Positions 44,241 through 52,217 of a stretch of DNA of 64,000 nucleotides are shown here, in pieces; position 1 is the first letter of the stretch; every line of letters begins with the position of its first letter. The notes below the pieces were generated by a model, which was given only the letters and a program-made list of their open reading frames with translations, made no database searches and was not told the DNA's origin. Source of the DNA: a virus; the IMG/VR virus record IMGVR_UViG_3300029258_003221, positions 1 through 64,000 of that record. One strand, written 5' to 3'. The position numbers and the translations under genes are program-made.

Positions 44241-44903
44241 TTAGAAAATTTTAGGGCTTGGTGGCGAAAGAATGTGTTTTGCATTCAAATTCAGAGTTTG
44301 AATTAGAAATTCTTGGTTTTGCATAATGAGTTCTGGCTGATAAATCATTGATCCACCAATACGTGGATCGTGTCCAAAGCCCAATTGAGCAATTTTTGGA
44401 TCACATCCTATGAACAGGCAATTTTGGCATCCTGTGAACCACAACATGTAAATTGTGGTTGTTATTGTCCCAAAGCCAGTTGCTATTCGATTACGCTTAA
44501 TGACTTCATCTTTGTCTAACAACCAGTCATATTTTTCGAAGAACCATGGTTCCAGCTTATTGTGAACCTGTGCATCTACTGTGACAGCCTTACCTTTGGG
44601 TCTATGTTTGGCTATCATAATATCTTGGTAATCAGGTCCGGTATCATCCAAAAATTGTGCTTGAACATAGATTGTTACAGGATCAACCTCTTGAAATTGA
44701 GGTCTCATGCCCAAATGATGTGAAAAGAAGAGCTTATGGGGACTTGGGCAAAGATGTTCATATTGAACGGTATCGTTAATGAAAAAGATTGGATCATTGA
44801 TATCTTTGATGTCTTTTTCGTAATCAAACAGGGTTGGTCCGCTTCCTAAGACGTAAACTGTATCTGATGTGAATTTGTTTTTGAGATCATTTAATGTCAG
44901 CAC
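44241..44903 (-). CDS. DUF115-like/sialyltransferase-fold protein
   Basis: A 220-residue alpha/beta protein with VYVLGSGPTLFDYE at residues 17-30, a loop typical of DUF115/MptE-like and Campylobacter-type glycan-transferase folds. CLFIGCDPKIAQLGFGHDPR near residues 163-182 resembles their second conserved block. It is encoded right after the CMP-sugar synthetase gene with a seven-base overlap, so it may be the transferase that uses the CMP-activated sugar. Donor and acceptor are inferred, not shown. Confidence 0.65.
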   Translation of the reverse strand: MLTLNDLKNKFTSDTVYVLGSGPTLFDYEKDIKDINDPIFFINDTVQYEHLCPSPHKLFFSHHLGMRPQFQEVDPVTIYVQAQFLDDTGPDYQDIMIAKHRPKGKAVTVDAQVHNKLEPWFFEKYDWLLDKDEVIKRNRIATGFGTITTTIYMLWFTGCQNCLFIGCDPKIAQLGFGHDPRIGGSMIYQPELIMQNQEFLIQTLNLNAKHILSPPSPKIF

Positions 44904-45628
44904 GGCAATTCTGGTATCATTGACGATACAAATTCCTCATAGTCATCTGGGGTGTCAACGCCTTTTGTTGCATTTTTGGTTTCAACCATTGTGATTTGAA
45001 ATCCCTGATCCAAAAATTGGAGTTGTTCGAGATCTTCACTTTTCATAGGAGAATTCCATTCTTGATCTCTCATTTGAAGATAGAATCGAATCATAGTCAG
45101 ACTTAGGCTGTACACGCCAATGTGATATAACAATTCTTCTGAGTTGTGAGGAATTGGTTGGCGGCTAAAGTAAAGAGCATGCCCAAGACTATTCACGACA
45201 ACTTTAACGAGGCTTTCATTTGATTTTTCTGCTGAACCTCGATAATAGAGAGATGCCATTAAAGGTTCATCGGGCATGAATGATGCAGTGTTGATGATGT
45301 TATGGATATCAACTGGGTTTACGCAGGGCCATTCTCCTTGAACATTTGTAACAGTGTCACAATCATCCAGTTTGGATGCCGCTAAGACAACACGGTCAGT
45401 GCCGGATTTGGTAGGCCGTTCATCATAATCTACCTTTGCCCCAAAGTTTTCGCAGGCTTCTTTAATTTTTTTATTATTGGTAGCGATGATAATTTCTTCG
45501 ACGTGTGGAATCTTTTTGCAATTTTCCCACGTGTGTTGAATCAATGGTTTCCCGGTTTCATCCAAAAGCAGTTTACCCGGAAGTCGAGTGCTTTCCATAA
45601 TAGCTGGAATCACAACGTAATTAGCCAT
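44897..45628 (-). CDS. kdsB: CMP-KDO synthetase-like cytidylyltransferase (KdsB family)
   Basis: A 243-residue protein. VIPAIMESTRLPGKLLLDETG has the nucleotide-binding R-x-x-S-x-R-(L/F)-P-G-K pattern (Ala-Ile replaces the more common Ala-Arg). HTWENCKKI, TKSGTDRVV, NVQGEWPCV (Q-G-D/E) and FSRQPIPH follow the KdsB order. It makes CMP-Kdo or another CMP-ulosonate from CTP. The replaced residue in the first loop and E instead of D in NVQGE are unusual. In a phage it would support surface-sugar or virion-glycan synthesis. Confidence 0.82.
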   Translation of the reverse strand: MANYVVIPAIMESTRLPGKLLLDETGKPLIQHTWENCKKIPHVEEIIIATNNKKIKEACENFGAKVDYDERPTKSGTDRVVLAASKLDDCDTVTNVQGEWPCVNPVDIHNIINTASFMPDEPLMASLYYRGSAEKSNESLVKVVVNSLGHALYFSRQPIPHNSEELLYHIGVYSLSLTMIRFYLQMRDQEWNSPMKSEDLEQLQFLDQGFQITMVETKNATKGVDTPDDYEEFVSSMIPELPC

Positions 45629-45629
45629 T

Positions 45630-45890
45630 TCAATCTCTTTCAGCTAAGCGATTTATTTTGAGGTCATGATATAAATCAGTTCCTCCAGACACAACACTTT
45701 TTACTTGAAGAGCTTCTTTTTGTCCACCCAAACCTAATTCTTCTAAGATAGCTGCAATGTCTCTGGCTTTCATTTGAGCAAGAGTTTCATTATCCAGACC
45801 TTTCCCATAATTCAAATGGTTAAGGATTCTTCTTAGTTCATCAAATTCACGCTGTCTATTTTCGCAGTATTCCTGAAAAGATTGCATCAT
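45630..45890 (-). CDS. Small charged hypothetical protein
   Basis: An 86-residue helical protein (FQEYCENRQREFDELRRILN, then LAQMKARDIAAILEELGLGG) starting at ATG 45890 or 45887. It overlaps the end of the GIY-YIG-like gene by four bases and is one base before the KdsB start. The sequence FQEYCENR resembles openings of other small proteins encoded in phage head regions, but no family is recognised. Confidence 0.6.
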   Translation of the reverse strand: MMQSFQEYCENRQREFDELRRILNHLNYGKGLDNETLAQMKARDIAAILEELGLGGQKEALQVKSVVSGGTDLYHDLKINRLAERD

Positions 45891-46750
45891 ATCTCCGTCT
45901 TTGAGAAAATCTCGTCAAGCTTATTTAGAAGTGCTTTGTAATCTTCACAATCAAAAACTTCAGTCGCACAATTTCCTATACCATCTTCCGTGTAAAGTTG
46001 AGTGCATCCAACCTTAGTTGCTTTGGAGATTACCTTTTGTTCGTCTTCCTTTTTGCACTTCCATTTTTTGACAACAGATGCATTCGGGCAAATACATCTA
46101 TGTTGCTTCATTCTGTTTTCTACATTTCTTGCGAACCCTAACTTAACACGATTTTTATTGAATTCAGGAATTGGATGTACCATGTAGAAAAATCCATCAG
46201 ACTGTTCACACATAAGATATTTCTTTAATTTCTTGGCATCTTTTATAACCAACGCCTTTTTGTTTCGTCCACCAACCTCTGATCTTGTTTCTACAAATTC
46301 ACATTTGTTTCTTTTGGCCCATCGTTTAACCAAATTCCAGTTGGTATTGTATTGATCGATTATCTCGGTTACAGGGACGCAATTCTTTTGCAACAAACTA
46401 TCGCTGAATTTTTTAGCATCTTTGATAGACATTGCTTGGGTAGGTGGGTGTTTAGAGTTACGAATTGTTTTTGTTTTTATGTCGTTTTTATCAATCCATA
46501 ATCTAACAGTTTTTCTGTCTACATTATTTGTTTTAGCTATGTCTGGAACAGTTACCATATTTTTTGGTAAAGATGTCACATCTTTCCAATGATACTCAAA
46601 TTTGCAGGATTCATCAATAGACATAGCTTGCACTAATTTTCCATTGCCTGCTTTAACTTTTTGAGTTTGGATTTTGTGTTTTTTAACCCATCTTCTTACA
46701 GTTAATGGATCGCAGTTGCATTTTCTTGCTAAGTCGAGTATTGTTATCAT
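45887..46750 (-). CDS. GIY-YIG-like protein with three DNA-binding HTH repeats
   Basis: A 287-residue protein. Residues 1-180 hold three similar helix-turn-helix units (ILDLARKCNCDPLTVRRWVK; VPDIAKTNNVDRKTVRLWID; VTEIIDQYNTNWNLVKRWAK), each followed by a short A-M-S-I-(D/K) stretch. Residues 187-270 resemble a T5orf172/MUG113-type GIY-YIG nuclease: FFYMVHPIPEFNKNRVKLGF, then ENRMKQHRC and a late Glu. It sits next to the intein-bearing portal gene, a typical homing context. The Tyr motif reads F-Y-M-V and V-K-L-G, a usual variant. Activity is plausible but untested. Confidence 0.68.
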   Translation of the reverse strand: MITILDLARKCNCDPLTVRRWVKKHKIQTQKVKAGNGKLVQAMSIDESCKFEYHWKDVTSLPKNMVTVPDIAKTNNVDRKTVRLWIDKNDIKTKTIRNSKHPPTQAMSIKDAKKFSDSLLQKNCVPVTEIIDQYNTNWNLVKRWAKRNKCEFVETRSEVGGRNKKALVIKDAKKLKKYLMCEQSDGFFYMVHPIPEFNKNRVKLGFARNVENRMKQHRCICPNASVVKKWKCKKEDEQKVISKATKVGCTQLYTEDGIGNCATEVFDCEDYKALLNKLDEIFSKTEI

Positions 46751-46803
46751 AGGTTCTCCTTAACTTATGATAGCGTGCTGTGTATATTTTTTCCTACTCG
46801 TCT

Positions 46804-49329
46804 TTACATTTCTGAAAAATCTATCTCTTCTTCATCCTGCTCTTTAGCGTAATCCTTGATATCCAGATTGTATTTCTGAATATCTTCTTCTGTTGGATCA
46901 GGTAAAGGCGTGGCTCCTGTTGGTCCTTCCATTCCGCCTGATGGGCCTTGATCATCTCCTGTTGGAGCAGGTGCTCCACCCATTCCCATATCATCTTCAC
47001 CGCCTTCTTCACCTTCTGGCGGTTGATCTCCCAACATAGGACTTGGTCCACCAGCTTCTCCACCAATTTCGGTTTCGTCTGGTCCGGGAAGTCCAACGCC
47101 CAAAAGCATTGGGTTTTGAGCAATGATTTGGAGTTTGAGTTCTTCCATCTTTTGGATTTTAAGACGAGCAAGCATCTTCAGAGCTTCTTCTTCATCGTAT
47201 TTCATCCACTTGGTAAGAATATCAAAGTCCGACATGAGTTGTGCTCCTTTCAAAGCACCGGCGTTTTGAATTCTACCAGCTACAACTTCTGATCTTGTTA
47301 GCTCACGCCAATCAGAAGGTGGAGTTAACTTAATTTCCAAATCCTCATAGGCTTCTTTTGGGAAACCAAGCAGCGTTAAGTGACGGTTGCAAATTTCCCA
47401 AAAAGCGTTCTGAATGTGAGATTGAAGTCGTTCGATCATGCGAGCGAACTTCACATCCTGTGCAGACAGGGTGATTCTTGTACTTTGAACATCTTCGTTA
47501 TTGAAATAGTTCTTAGGGAAATTCAGAGCTGTAAACAGTTTATTTCTGAAGTAGACTGTATCATCGATTTCACCAAGATTCTGAGCACCCGGTAAAGTTT
47601 CAACTCTTGTGTTGGAGTTGGGCCTAACAGGAATCCAGTAATCTTCATCGGCTGCTGGTGCGTGCCAACGTTCTTCAACACTGGAGGCACCCGGCAATCC
47701 AGATTTTCCGGTAGCAACCTTTTTCTTTTTGAACTGATCTTTCATTCGTTCAACAAAGGCTTCCGCCCTGTAAGGCGGAAGCTGGAACGTGTCAATATAG
47801 AACACTCTACGTTCTGGTGCTCTTGTCAATCGATAAACCACCATGGCATCTTCCATCAATCTCAATTGATGAGCAGGTCCACGTGCTGCTTCAATAAGAC
47901 TTACACCATATGGATAGAATGTTTGTCTATCATCCCCGACACGAATATGCACAACCTGATCTGCTGCGAATCTAATAGCTGTAGCTTGTTGTAAATCTGC
48001 TTCTGTTGCCTGTGTGACTTCCACACGGGAAAGGCTTTGGTAGTCAGGCCCTTCTTTAGACTGTTGGAATTCAACCAATTTTCCTTTGGTTGTTTCAATT
48101 CGATACATGCTGTCAGGAGGCAATGGAACAAGACCTACGATACCATGTTTAGGGTTTTCCAAATCAATAATGACTTCATAAAAGAAGTCGCCCATGATGA
48201 ATAATCTTTTGGCCATGTCCCAACATGTATTTTGGTCCATATTAAGCATGTCACGATGAAACAATAGATATTCACATTCTTCTTTGACTGATTCATTGCC
48301 GCAAACAACCTGCATTACTCTGCCATCTTCATTTTTCTGGCAATTGTGAACAACTCCCCAGTTTGTACAGAAGTTATGATGTTTCTCAACAGTTAGGTCA
48401 TAGACATCAATCTCTTCCCAAGGTTGTATTCCGACAACTCTTCTTCGATCTTCTTTGCGACCGAGCCATTTCATCTCTTTGTTTGAGAATCCAGCTTTTT
48501 CGATTCGGCTTTTAATTGTCTTGAAGTCATGACCTGTCATGTCAACAATCTGCTGAGTCGTCAATCCTTCAGAGATGTATCGACAAAGTTTGTTAACGCT
48601 TTCAAGTTCAGGATTGTCTTTGCCCGTAGCCCATTCGTCGGCAAACTGTCGTTCGTGAATCCAGCCTTTGCGATGAGTATAAATTCTAGGGAACTGATTG
48701 ACTTTGATTTCGGTAATATCCGGGTTTGGCGAAATGCGATAGAAAGGCATGAGTTCATCACCGGAATTTAGTTCACCTGCTTCTCTCCATGTACCTTTTC
48801 TGGTCATAATTCGGTGATCAGGTGTGCAGATCACATAATTGCCATCATCAAAAATGATTTTGATTGTTTTGGCTTTTTTGGTTTTACGTGCATCAAATGC
48901 CCAGCCAAGCGTATAATCGCCTTTATCCTGATCATAGCAATAGACTAAGAATCGCTCGTTTTCATTGACGAGATCTTCGATCTTTTTATATCCATGTGGT
49001 GTGGCGATAAGAGTATCGCCAGCCAAACAGGTCTCATCTGCGAAAACGGTCATTGCCATTTCGATTTCCGGCATATTTCGCAGTCGTTCGTATTCTTTGT
49101 AGCGATGAACTCTATTAGTGACGGTACTTAAATCTACGAAATCATTAGTGTCTCGAAGGCGAATGGCCCCTCGTCCACCACCTGTAGTTCCGTCATTGCC
49201 ACCCCTGATGTCAGGAATAGCTCCATCAACTGGATATCCCGCTCCACTGGCATCTCGGTCTCTGCGTCTTGCGAGTGGATCATCAGTGAAAGCGTAAGTG
49301 AAAGTTTTGAAATAATCCCACCAAGCCAT
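46804..49329 (-). CDS. Portal protein (T4 gp20-like) containing an intein
   Basis: The 841-codon gene encodes a portal of about 612 residues after removal of a 229-residue intein (residues 101-329). The extein parts read ...TVFADET joined to CQKNEDGR. The C-terminal extein contains the core portal sequence: NMDQNTCWDMAKRLFIMGDF, PDSMYRIETTKGKLVEF, PYGVSLIEAARGPAHQLRL, APERRVFYIDTFQLPPYRAE, and YFNNEDVQSTRITLSAQDVK, all typical of gp20. It ends in a Gly/Pro/Glu-rich tail. The portal is the DNA gate and packaging motor dock at one capsid vertex. An AGGTAACAG motif precedes the start. Confidence 0.92.
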   Translation of the reverse strand: MAWWDYFKTFTYAFTDDPLARRRDRDASGAGYPVDGAIPDIRGGNDGTTGGGRGAIRLRDTNDFVDLSTVTNRVHRYKEYERLRNMPEIEMAMTVFADETCLAGDTLIATPHGYKKIEDLVNENERFLVYCYDQDKGDYTLGWAFDARKTKKAKTIKIIFDDGNYVICTPDHRIMTRKGTWREAGELNSGDELMPFYRISPNPDITEIKVNQFPRIYTHRKGWIHERQFADEWATGKDNPELESVNKLCRYISEGLTTQQIVDMTGHDFKTIKSRIEKAGFSNKEMKWLGRKEDRRRVVGIQPWEEIDVYDLTVEKHHNFCTNWGVVHNCQKNEDGRVMQVVCGNESVKEECEYLLFHRDMLNMDQNTCWDMAKRLFIMGDFFYEVIIDLENPKHGIVGLVPLPPDSMYRIETTKGKLVEFQQSKEGPDYQSLSRVEVTQATEADLQQATAIRFAADQVVHIRVGDDRQTFYPYGVSLIEAARGPAHQLRLMEDAMVVYRLTRAPERRVFYIDTFQLPPYRAEAFVERMKDQFKKKKVATGKSGLPGASSVEERWHAPAADEDYWIPVRPNSNTRVETLPGAQNLGEIDDTVYFRNKLFTALNFPKNYFNNEDVQSTRITLSAQDVKFARMIERLQSHIQNAFWEICNRHLTLLGFPKEAYEDLEIKLTPPSDWRELTRSEVVAGRIQNAGALKGAQLMSDFDILTKWMKYDEEEALKMLARLKIQKMEELKLQIIAQNPMLLGVGLPGPDETEIGGEAGGPSPMLGDQPPEGEEGGEDDMGMGGAPAPTGDDQGPSGGMEGPTGATPLPDPTEEDIQKYNLDIKDYAKEQDEEEIDFSEM
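48343..49029 (-). mobile_element. Mini-intein in the portal gene
   Basis: Block A is CLAGDTLIATPHG (Cys1), block B GNYVICTPDHRIMTRKGTW with TPDH, block F VYDLTVEKHHNFCTNWG, and block G VVHN followed by Cys+1. All splicing residues (Cys1, TxxH, HN, Cys+1) are present, so it should splice by the standard pathway. Where an endonuclease would sit there are only about 90 residues with a helix-turn-helix-like RYISEGLTTQQIVDMTGHDF, so it is a mini-intein with a remnant DNA-binding insert. The insertion is N-terminal in the portal, after the conserved FADET. Confidence 0.92.
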
Positions 49330-49386
49330 AAATTGTACCTCGTTTTCCTGTTACCTATTCATTAGTTAGTAGAGGATTTAGTAATT

Positions 49387-50184
49387 TTGAAAGTTTTGAC
49401 GTGTTCAGATAACGCTCTTGGAAATGCAATTTCTGATTTGTTGCCTTTGCTTTCGATCTGGAAAAGGCGTAATGCGACAATTCATGGCATTTTGAGAAAC
49501 AAACATGCTTATCGTCTATTCAGAGAAACTCCTTATTTTGATAGAATTTTACCACTCTATGACAAAGATGATTTGTGGCATGATTTAATCAAAGATGTAC
49601 CTCAATGGTTTGAAGATTACGATAAGGTCTATGTTGTCAATAACAGGCAAATGCCGGGGGTGGAAAAAAGCGAAAAGGTACCTGTTGATTACCGTCCAGC
49701 AATGAGGGTGGCAGAATATGGAGAGCTTTTTTCGCCAGAAGATATATTGCTGGATATCAATTGGTATCAAAAGTACTACAAAGACTTCAAATGTCACAGC
49801 AAAACAGTGTTATTGAACACCCAATCAACCAGTTTTCATCGATGTTATACGAGGCCATTAAAGGAAGAATTGGCTAAATTAGGATTTGATGTTCGTGAAT
49901 TTAATTACAGAAGAGATATTCGAGAGAATTTACATTTAGTTCATCAGGCAGCTCATATTTTAACTGTTGACACATCAACCATGTGGTTGGCTAGAACATT
50001 AGGGAAGGTTCCTTATGTTTTTATGGCACGTGAATCAGGGACTCTTCCTGCTTTTGGCCCAAACACAGAAAAGAGGCATGGGCTTAAAAACTTGATACCA
50101 TGGAAGGAAAATCTAAACGATACAGCTCCTGACTTTATTGCCAGTCAATTTTCAGGAGCTATTCAAACCATTCCGGTTATTTGA
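49387..50184 (+). CDS. GT9-like glycosyltransferase
   Basis: A 265-residue GT-B-like protein. MKVLTCSDNALGNAISDLLP is the N-terminal G-x-G-N-x-(I/V) loop with the D-L-L-P-x-x helix of heptosyltransferases (GT9). HILTVDTSTMWLARTLGKVP resembles the ...D(S/T)GxxHLAAALGxP motif. The start is TTG 49387 after an AGAGGA site. It lies between the portal and other packaging genes on the opposite strand, a likely accessory insertion. It may add heptose-like sugars to host LPS or a phage glycan; this is inference. Confidence 0.68.
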   Translation: MKVLTCSDNALGNAISDLLPLLSIWKRRNATIHGILRNKHAYRLFRETPYFDRILPLYDKDDLWHDLIKDVPQWFEDYDKVYVVNNRQMPGVEKSEKVPVDYRPAMRVAEYGELFSPEDILLDINWYQKYYKDFKCHSKTVLLNTQSTSFHRCYTRPLKEELAKLGFDVREFNYRRDIRENLHLVHQAAHILTVDTSTMWLARTLGKVPYVFMARESGTLPAFGPNTEKRHGLKNLIPWKENLNDTAPDFIASQFSGAIQTIPVI

Positions 50185-50702
50185 TGGAAGTCTTTGCTGT
50201 GTCTTTTTCCATTTCTGGAAGAGAACACGTAGCTATTAGCCGTAAAACTTCTTCCAACAAACTCTTTATCGCCTTTGAGCCCCCATGCTTTATCTTTTTT
50301 GACATAAGCGATGGTTACATGTGGGACATAGCTTTCGTAGCGATTGGAATAGACAACATTTGATTTCAACTTTTCATTAAGTGCACAAATTTGTTGACTG
50401 TGCACTTTAACGAATACGACATCGAACAGATTTGATCTTGTAAAAAGGTCAATTTCACCAAGTTGTATATCAACACTGGATTCGTTTCTGAATGTCTCGA
50501 ATGTCCTACGAGGTTTATCTGAATGGATTCCATAGAGAATCGTGACATGCATTTCATTTTCACGTCCGAAAAAGGGGTCTTTCGGGTCTCGAAAAAGAAT
50601 ATGATCAGGGATACTCTCATTACCCCATTGCATAATCTCTTCTGCTAAATAATGGGGCACATCGACGTGGACAGACGAGAAATCATAACGAATATTCTGC
50701 AT
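50163..50702 (-). CDS. 2H phosphoesterase
   Basis: A 179-residue protein with H52-V-T54 in EMHVTILYG and H128-V-T130 in VPHVTIAYV, followed by KKDKAWGLKGDKEFVG. It aligns throughout with the 2H gene at 23220, which has the same HVT-LYG and H-TIAYVKK blocks plus the LLGNKDFTGQ-type tail, so both descend from a common ancestor. All four catalytic residues are intact. It lies between packaging genes on a late-type strand; a near late box AATAAATA occurs upstream (about 50708-50715). Substrate unknown; cyclic nucleotides or RNA ends are likely. Confidence 0.8.
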   Translation of the reverse strand: MQNIRYDFSSVHVDVPHYLAEEIMQWGNESIPDHILFRDPKDPFFGRENEMHVTILYGIHSDKPRRTFETFRNESSVDIQLGEIDLFTRSNLFDVVFVKVHSQQICALNEKLKSNVVYSNRYESYVPHVTIAYVKKDKAWGLKGDKEFVGRSFTANSYVFSSRNGKRHSKDFHQITGMV

Positions 50703-50737
50703 GTCGCTATTTATTGCTAAGCTTTAATATTCTGAGA

Positions 50738-51448
50738 TTATTGTGGCGACATTGCAGCTTGTTGCACCGGTGCATTACCTTGGTTAATCTCCGGGTGTCT
50801 TCTACGAATAGCTTGCTGACGCTGTCTTTGCAGCCCTTCACGACCTTTTTGGAATTGAGCGTCATCTCGTTTGCCGAATTTAGCCTTCATGGCAAAATTA
50901 TCAATCATAGGCTGAGACGCTTTCATAAGACGATCATAGAATGCTTTAGCAATTTTCCATCCAATGTAATCGTTTTCCTGTGTAGCGTTACTTTGCATCG
51001 CACTCAGGAAATCACGCATTTGTTTAATGAATTCGTTTTTGACATTCTGCACACTTTGATCAATTGTCTGTTGATATTGCTTGAGTTTGGCCTGACGACG
51101 CATTTCTCTTTCTTCGTCGCTATTTTGCATGCTTTGCGTATTTTGCATGTTTTGATTTACACGAACTCTTTGATTGTATTTATCTGTTTGAGGATCTCCA
51201 CCACCAAGATTTCTGATAGCTGATCCCCAGTTAGATGGATTCATCATTGATCCACCCAAATTGAATTCACTCAGGAGGTCTTTTTCATTTTCAAATCCGC
51301 AATTAAGAAGAACGGGAAGTGCATGATTTTCCCAATATTTTTCAAAAGAGATATCTGACAGAACAATATTTGCACACAGTTCATCGAACTGTTCCTGAAA
51401 TTCACGATCTTGACGCTCTTCAGAATACAGATTGAAAGTCTTATACAT
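50738..51448 (-). CDS. Hypothetical head/packaging-region protein
   Basis: A 236-residue Gln/Asn/Arg-rich helical protein. The N-terminal YSEERQDREFQEQFDELCAN is acidic, while the middle and end are basic and Gln-rich (RRQAKLKQYQQTIDQSVQNV, then GREGLQRQRQQAIRRRHP). It has no membrane segment. It may bind DNA inside the head or act in assembly, judged from charge and position only. It lies upstream of a 2H gene on the same strand. Confidence 0.62.
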   Translation of the reverse strand: MYKTFNLYSEERQDREFQEQFDELCANIVLSDISFEKYWENHALPVLLNCGFENEKDLLSEFNLGGSMMNPSNWGSAIRNLGGGDPQTDKYNQRVRVNQNMQNTQSMQNSDEEREMRRQAKLKQYQQTIDQSVQNVKNEFIKQMRDFLSAMQSNATQENDYIGWKIAKAFYDRLMKASQPMIDNFAMKAKFGKRDDAQFQKGREGLQRQRQQAIRRRHPEINQGNAPVQQAAMSPQ

Positions 51449-51498
51449 TGGTGGTCTCCATAAGCTGTTTGAGTTATTTAGAGACCTAGATTAGATTT

Positions 51499-51915
51499 TT
51501 AATCCATAAACAATTTGCTATCATCTTCATCGTCTTTAGTGGTTCCGCTGGCTTTCTCCAGATCATCCAATTTTTGTTTCTCTTCATCGATCATAGAATT
51601 AAGTTGATCTAAAGACACGTTATTACTGACAGCAGAAGCGGTTGTGGGGCTTGAAGAAACTCCTGCCAGAACATTTTGCCATTGTTCAAACGCTGTTTGG
51701 TTGTTCTTTTTGCGTTTTATTTGTGTTTTTTGAACCGATTCCAGTTTATTGATGGCTTGTTTAATGTGGCCTCTGGCTTCTGAAACATTTCGATTATCGC
51801 TCATGGAATTGAGAGCAGTTCCAAGAACTGAGGAAAGTATACTTTTAGCTCTGGCAAGTTCGTTGATTTGTTCTTTCAAGGTTTTTCTCCCATTTTTCAA
51901 ATTCAGTGTGTGCAT
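51499..51915 (-). CDS. Coiled-coil hypothetical protein
   Basis: A 138-residue protein with a basic helical first half (LNLKNGRKTLKEQINELARA, then IKQAINKLESVQKTQIKRKK), a Ser/Val-rich linker, and an acidic coiled coil (SMIDEEKQKLDDLEKASG). Its 5' end overlaps the next upstream gene by 71 bases in another frame. It sits just downstream of the terminase block, so it may be a packaging accessory or small terminase, but the helical pattern alone does not prove this. Confidence 0.6.
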   Translation of the reverse strand: MHTLNLKNGRKTLKEQINELARAKSILSSVLGTALNSMSDNRNVSEARGHIKQAINKLESVQKTQIKRKKNNQTAFEQWQNVLAGVSSSPTTASAVSNNVSLDQLNSMIDEEKQKLDDLEKASGTTKDDEDDSKLFMD

Positions 51916-52177
51916 CTAATATTTCCCCTACATCATCATTTGTTGGAAAAGGGTATAGTTTTTTAAGATGCAGCATTTGACAGAATAATAGAGTGCCTTT
52001 TTTCCACTCTGCGATATTGAATTTATCACAACTGTCTTTGACTCTCTTACGAATGTAAGAAGCAGCAAATTCAATTTGTTCATTATCCAGTGGTGTTTCA
52101 CCAACTGGTGTTTTCAGCATGAGCTTGACATAATCACAAATGCCGCTTTGGCATCGATCTAACCAAAAGTTTCTCAT
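51845..52177 (-). CDS. Hypothetical protein next to the large terminase
   Basis: A 110-residue helical protein (DYVKLMLKTPVGETPLDNEQ, then WKKGTLLFCQMLHLKKLYPF) starting 40 bases after the terminase stop. Small helical proteins at this place are sometimes small terminase subunits or neck proteins, but no diagnostic motif is visible. The leader contains CTATATAAAAG, a possible late-promoter variant. Confidence 0.62.
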   Translation of the reverse strand: MRNFWLDRCQSGICDYVKLMLKTPVGETPLDNEQIEFAASYIRKRVKDSCDKFNIAEWKKGTLLFCQMLHLKKLYPFPTNDDVGEILDAHTEFEKWEKNLERTNQRTCQS

Positions 52178-52217
52178 ATCGCTTTTATATAGTGACGTAA
52201 ATGAGGACTCTGATTTT

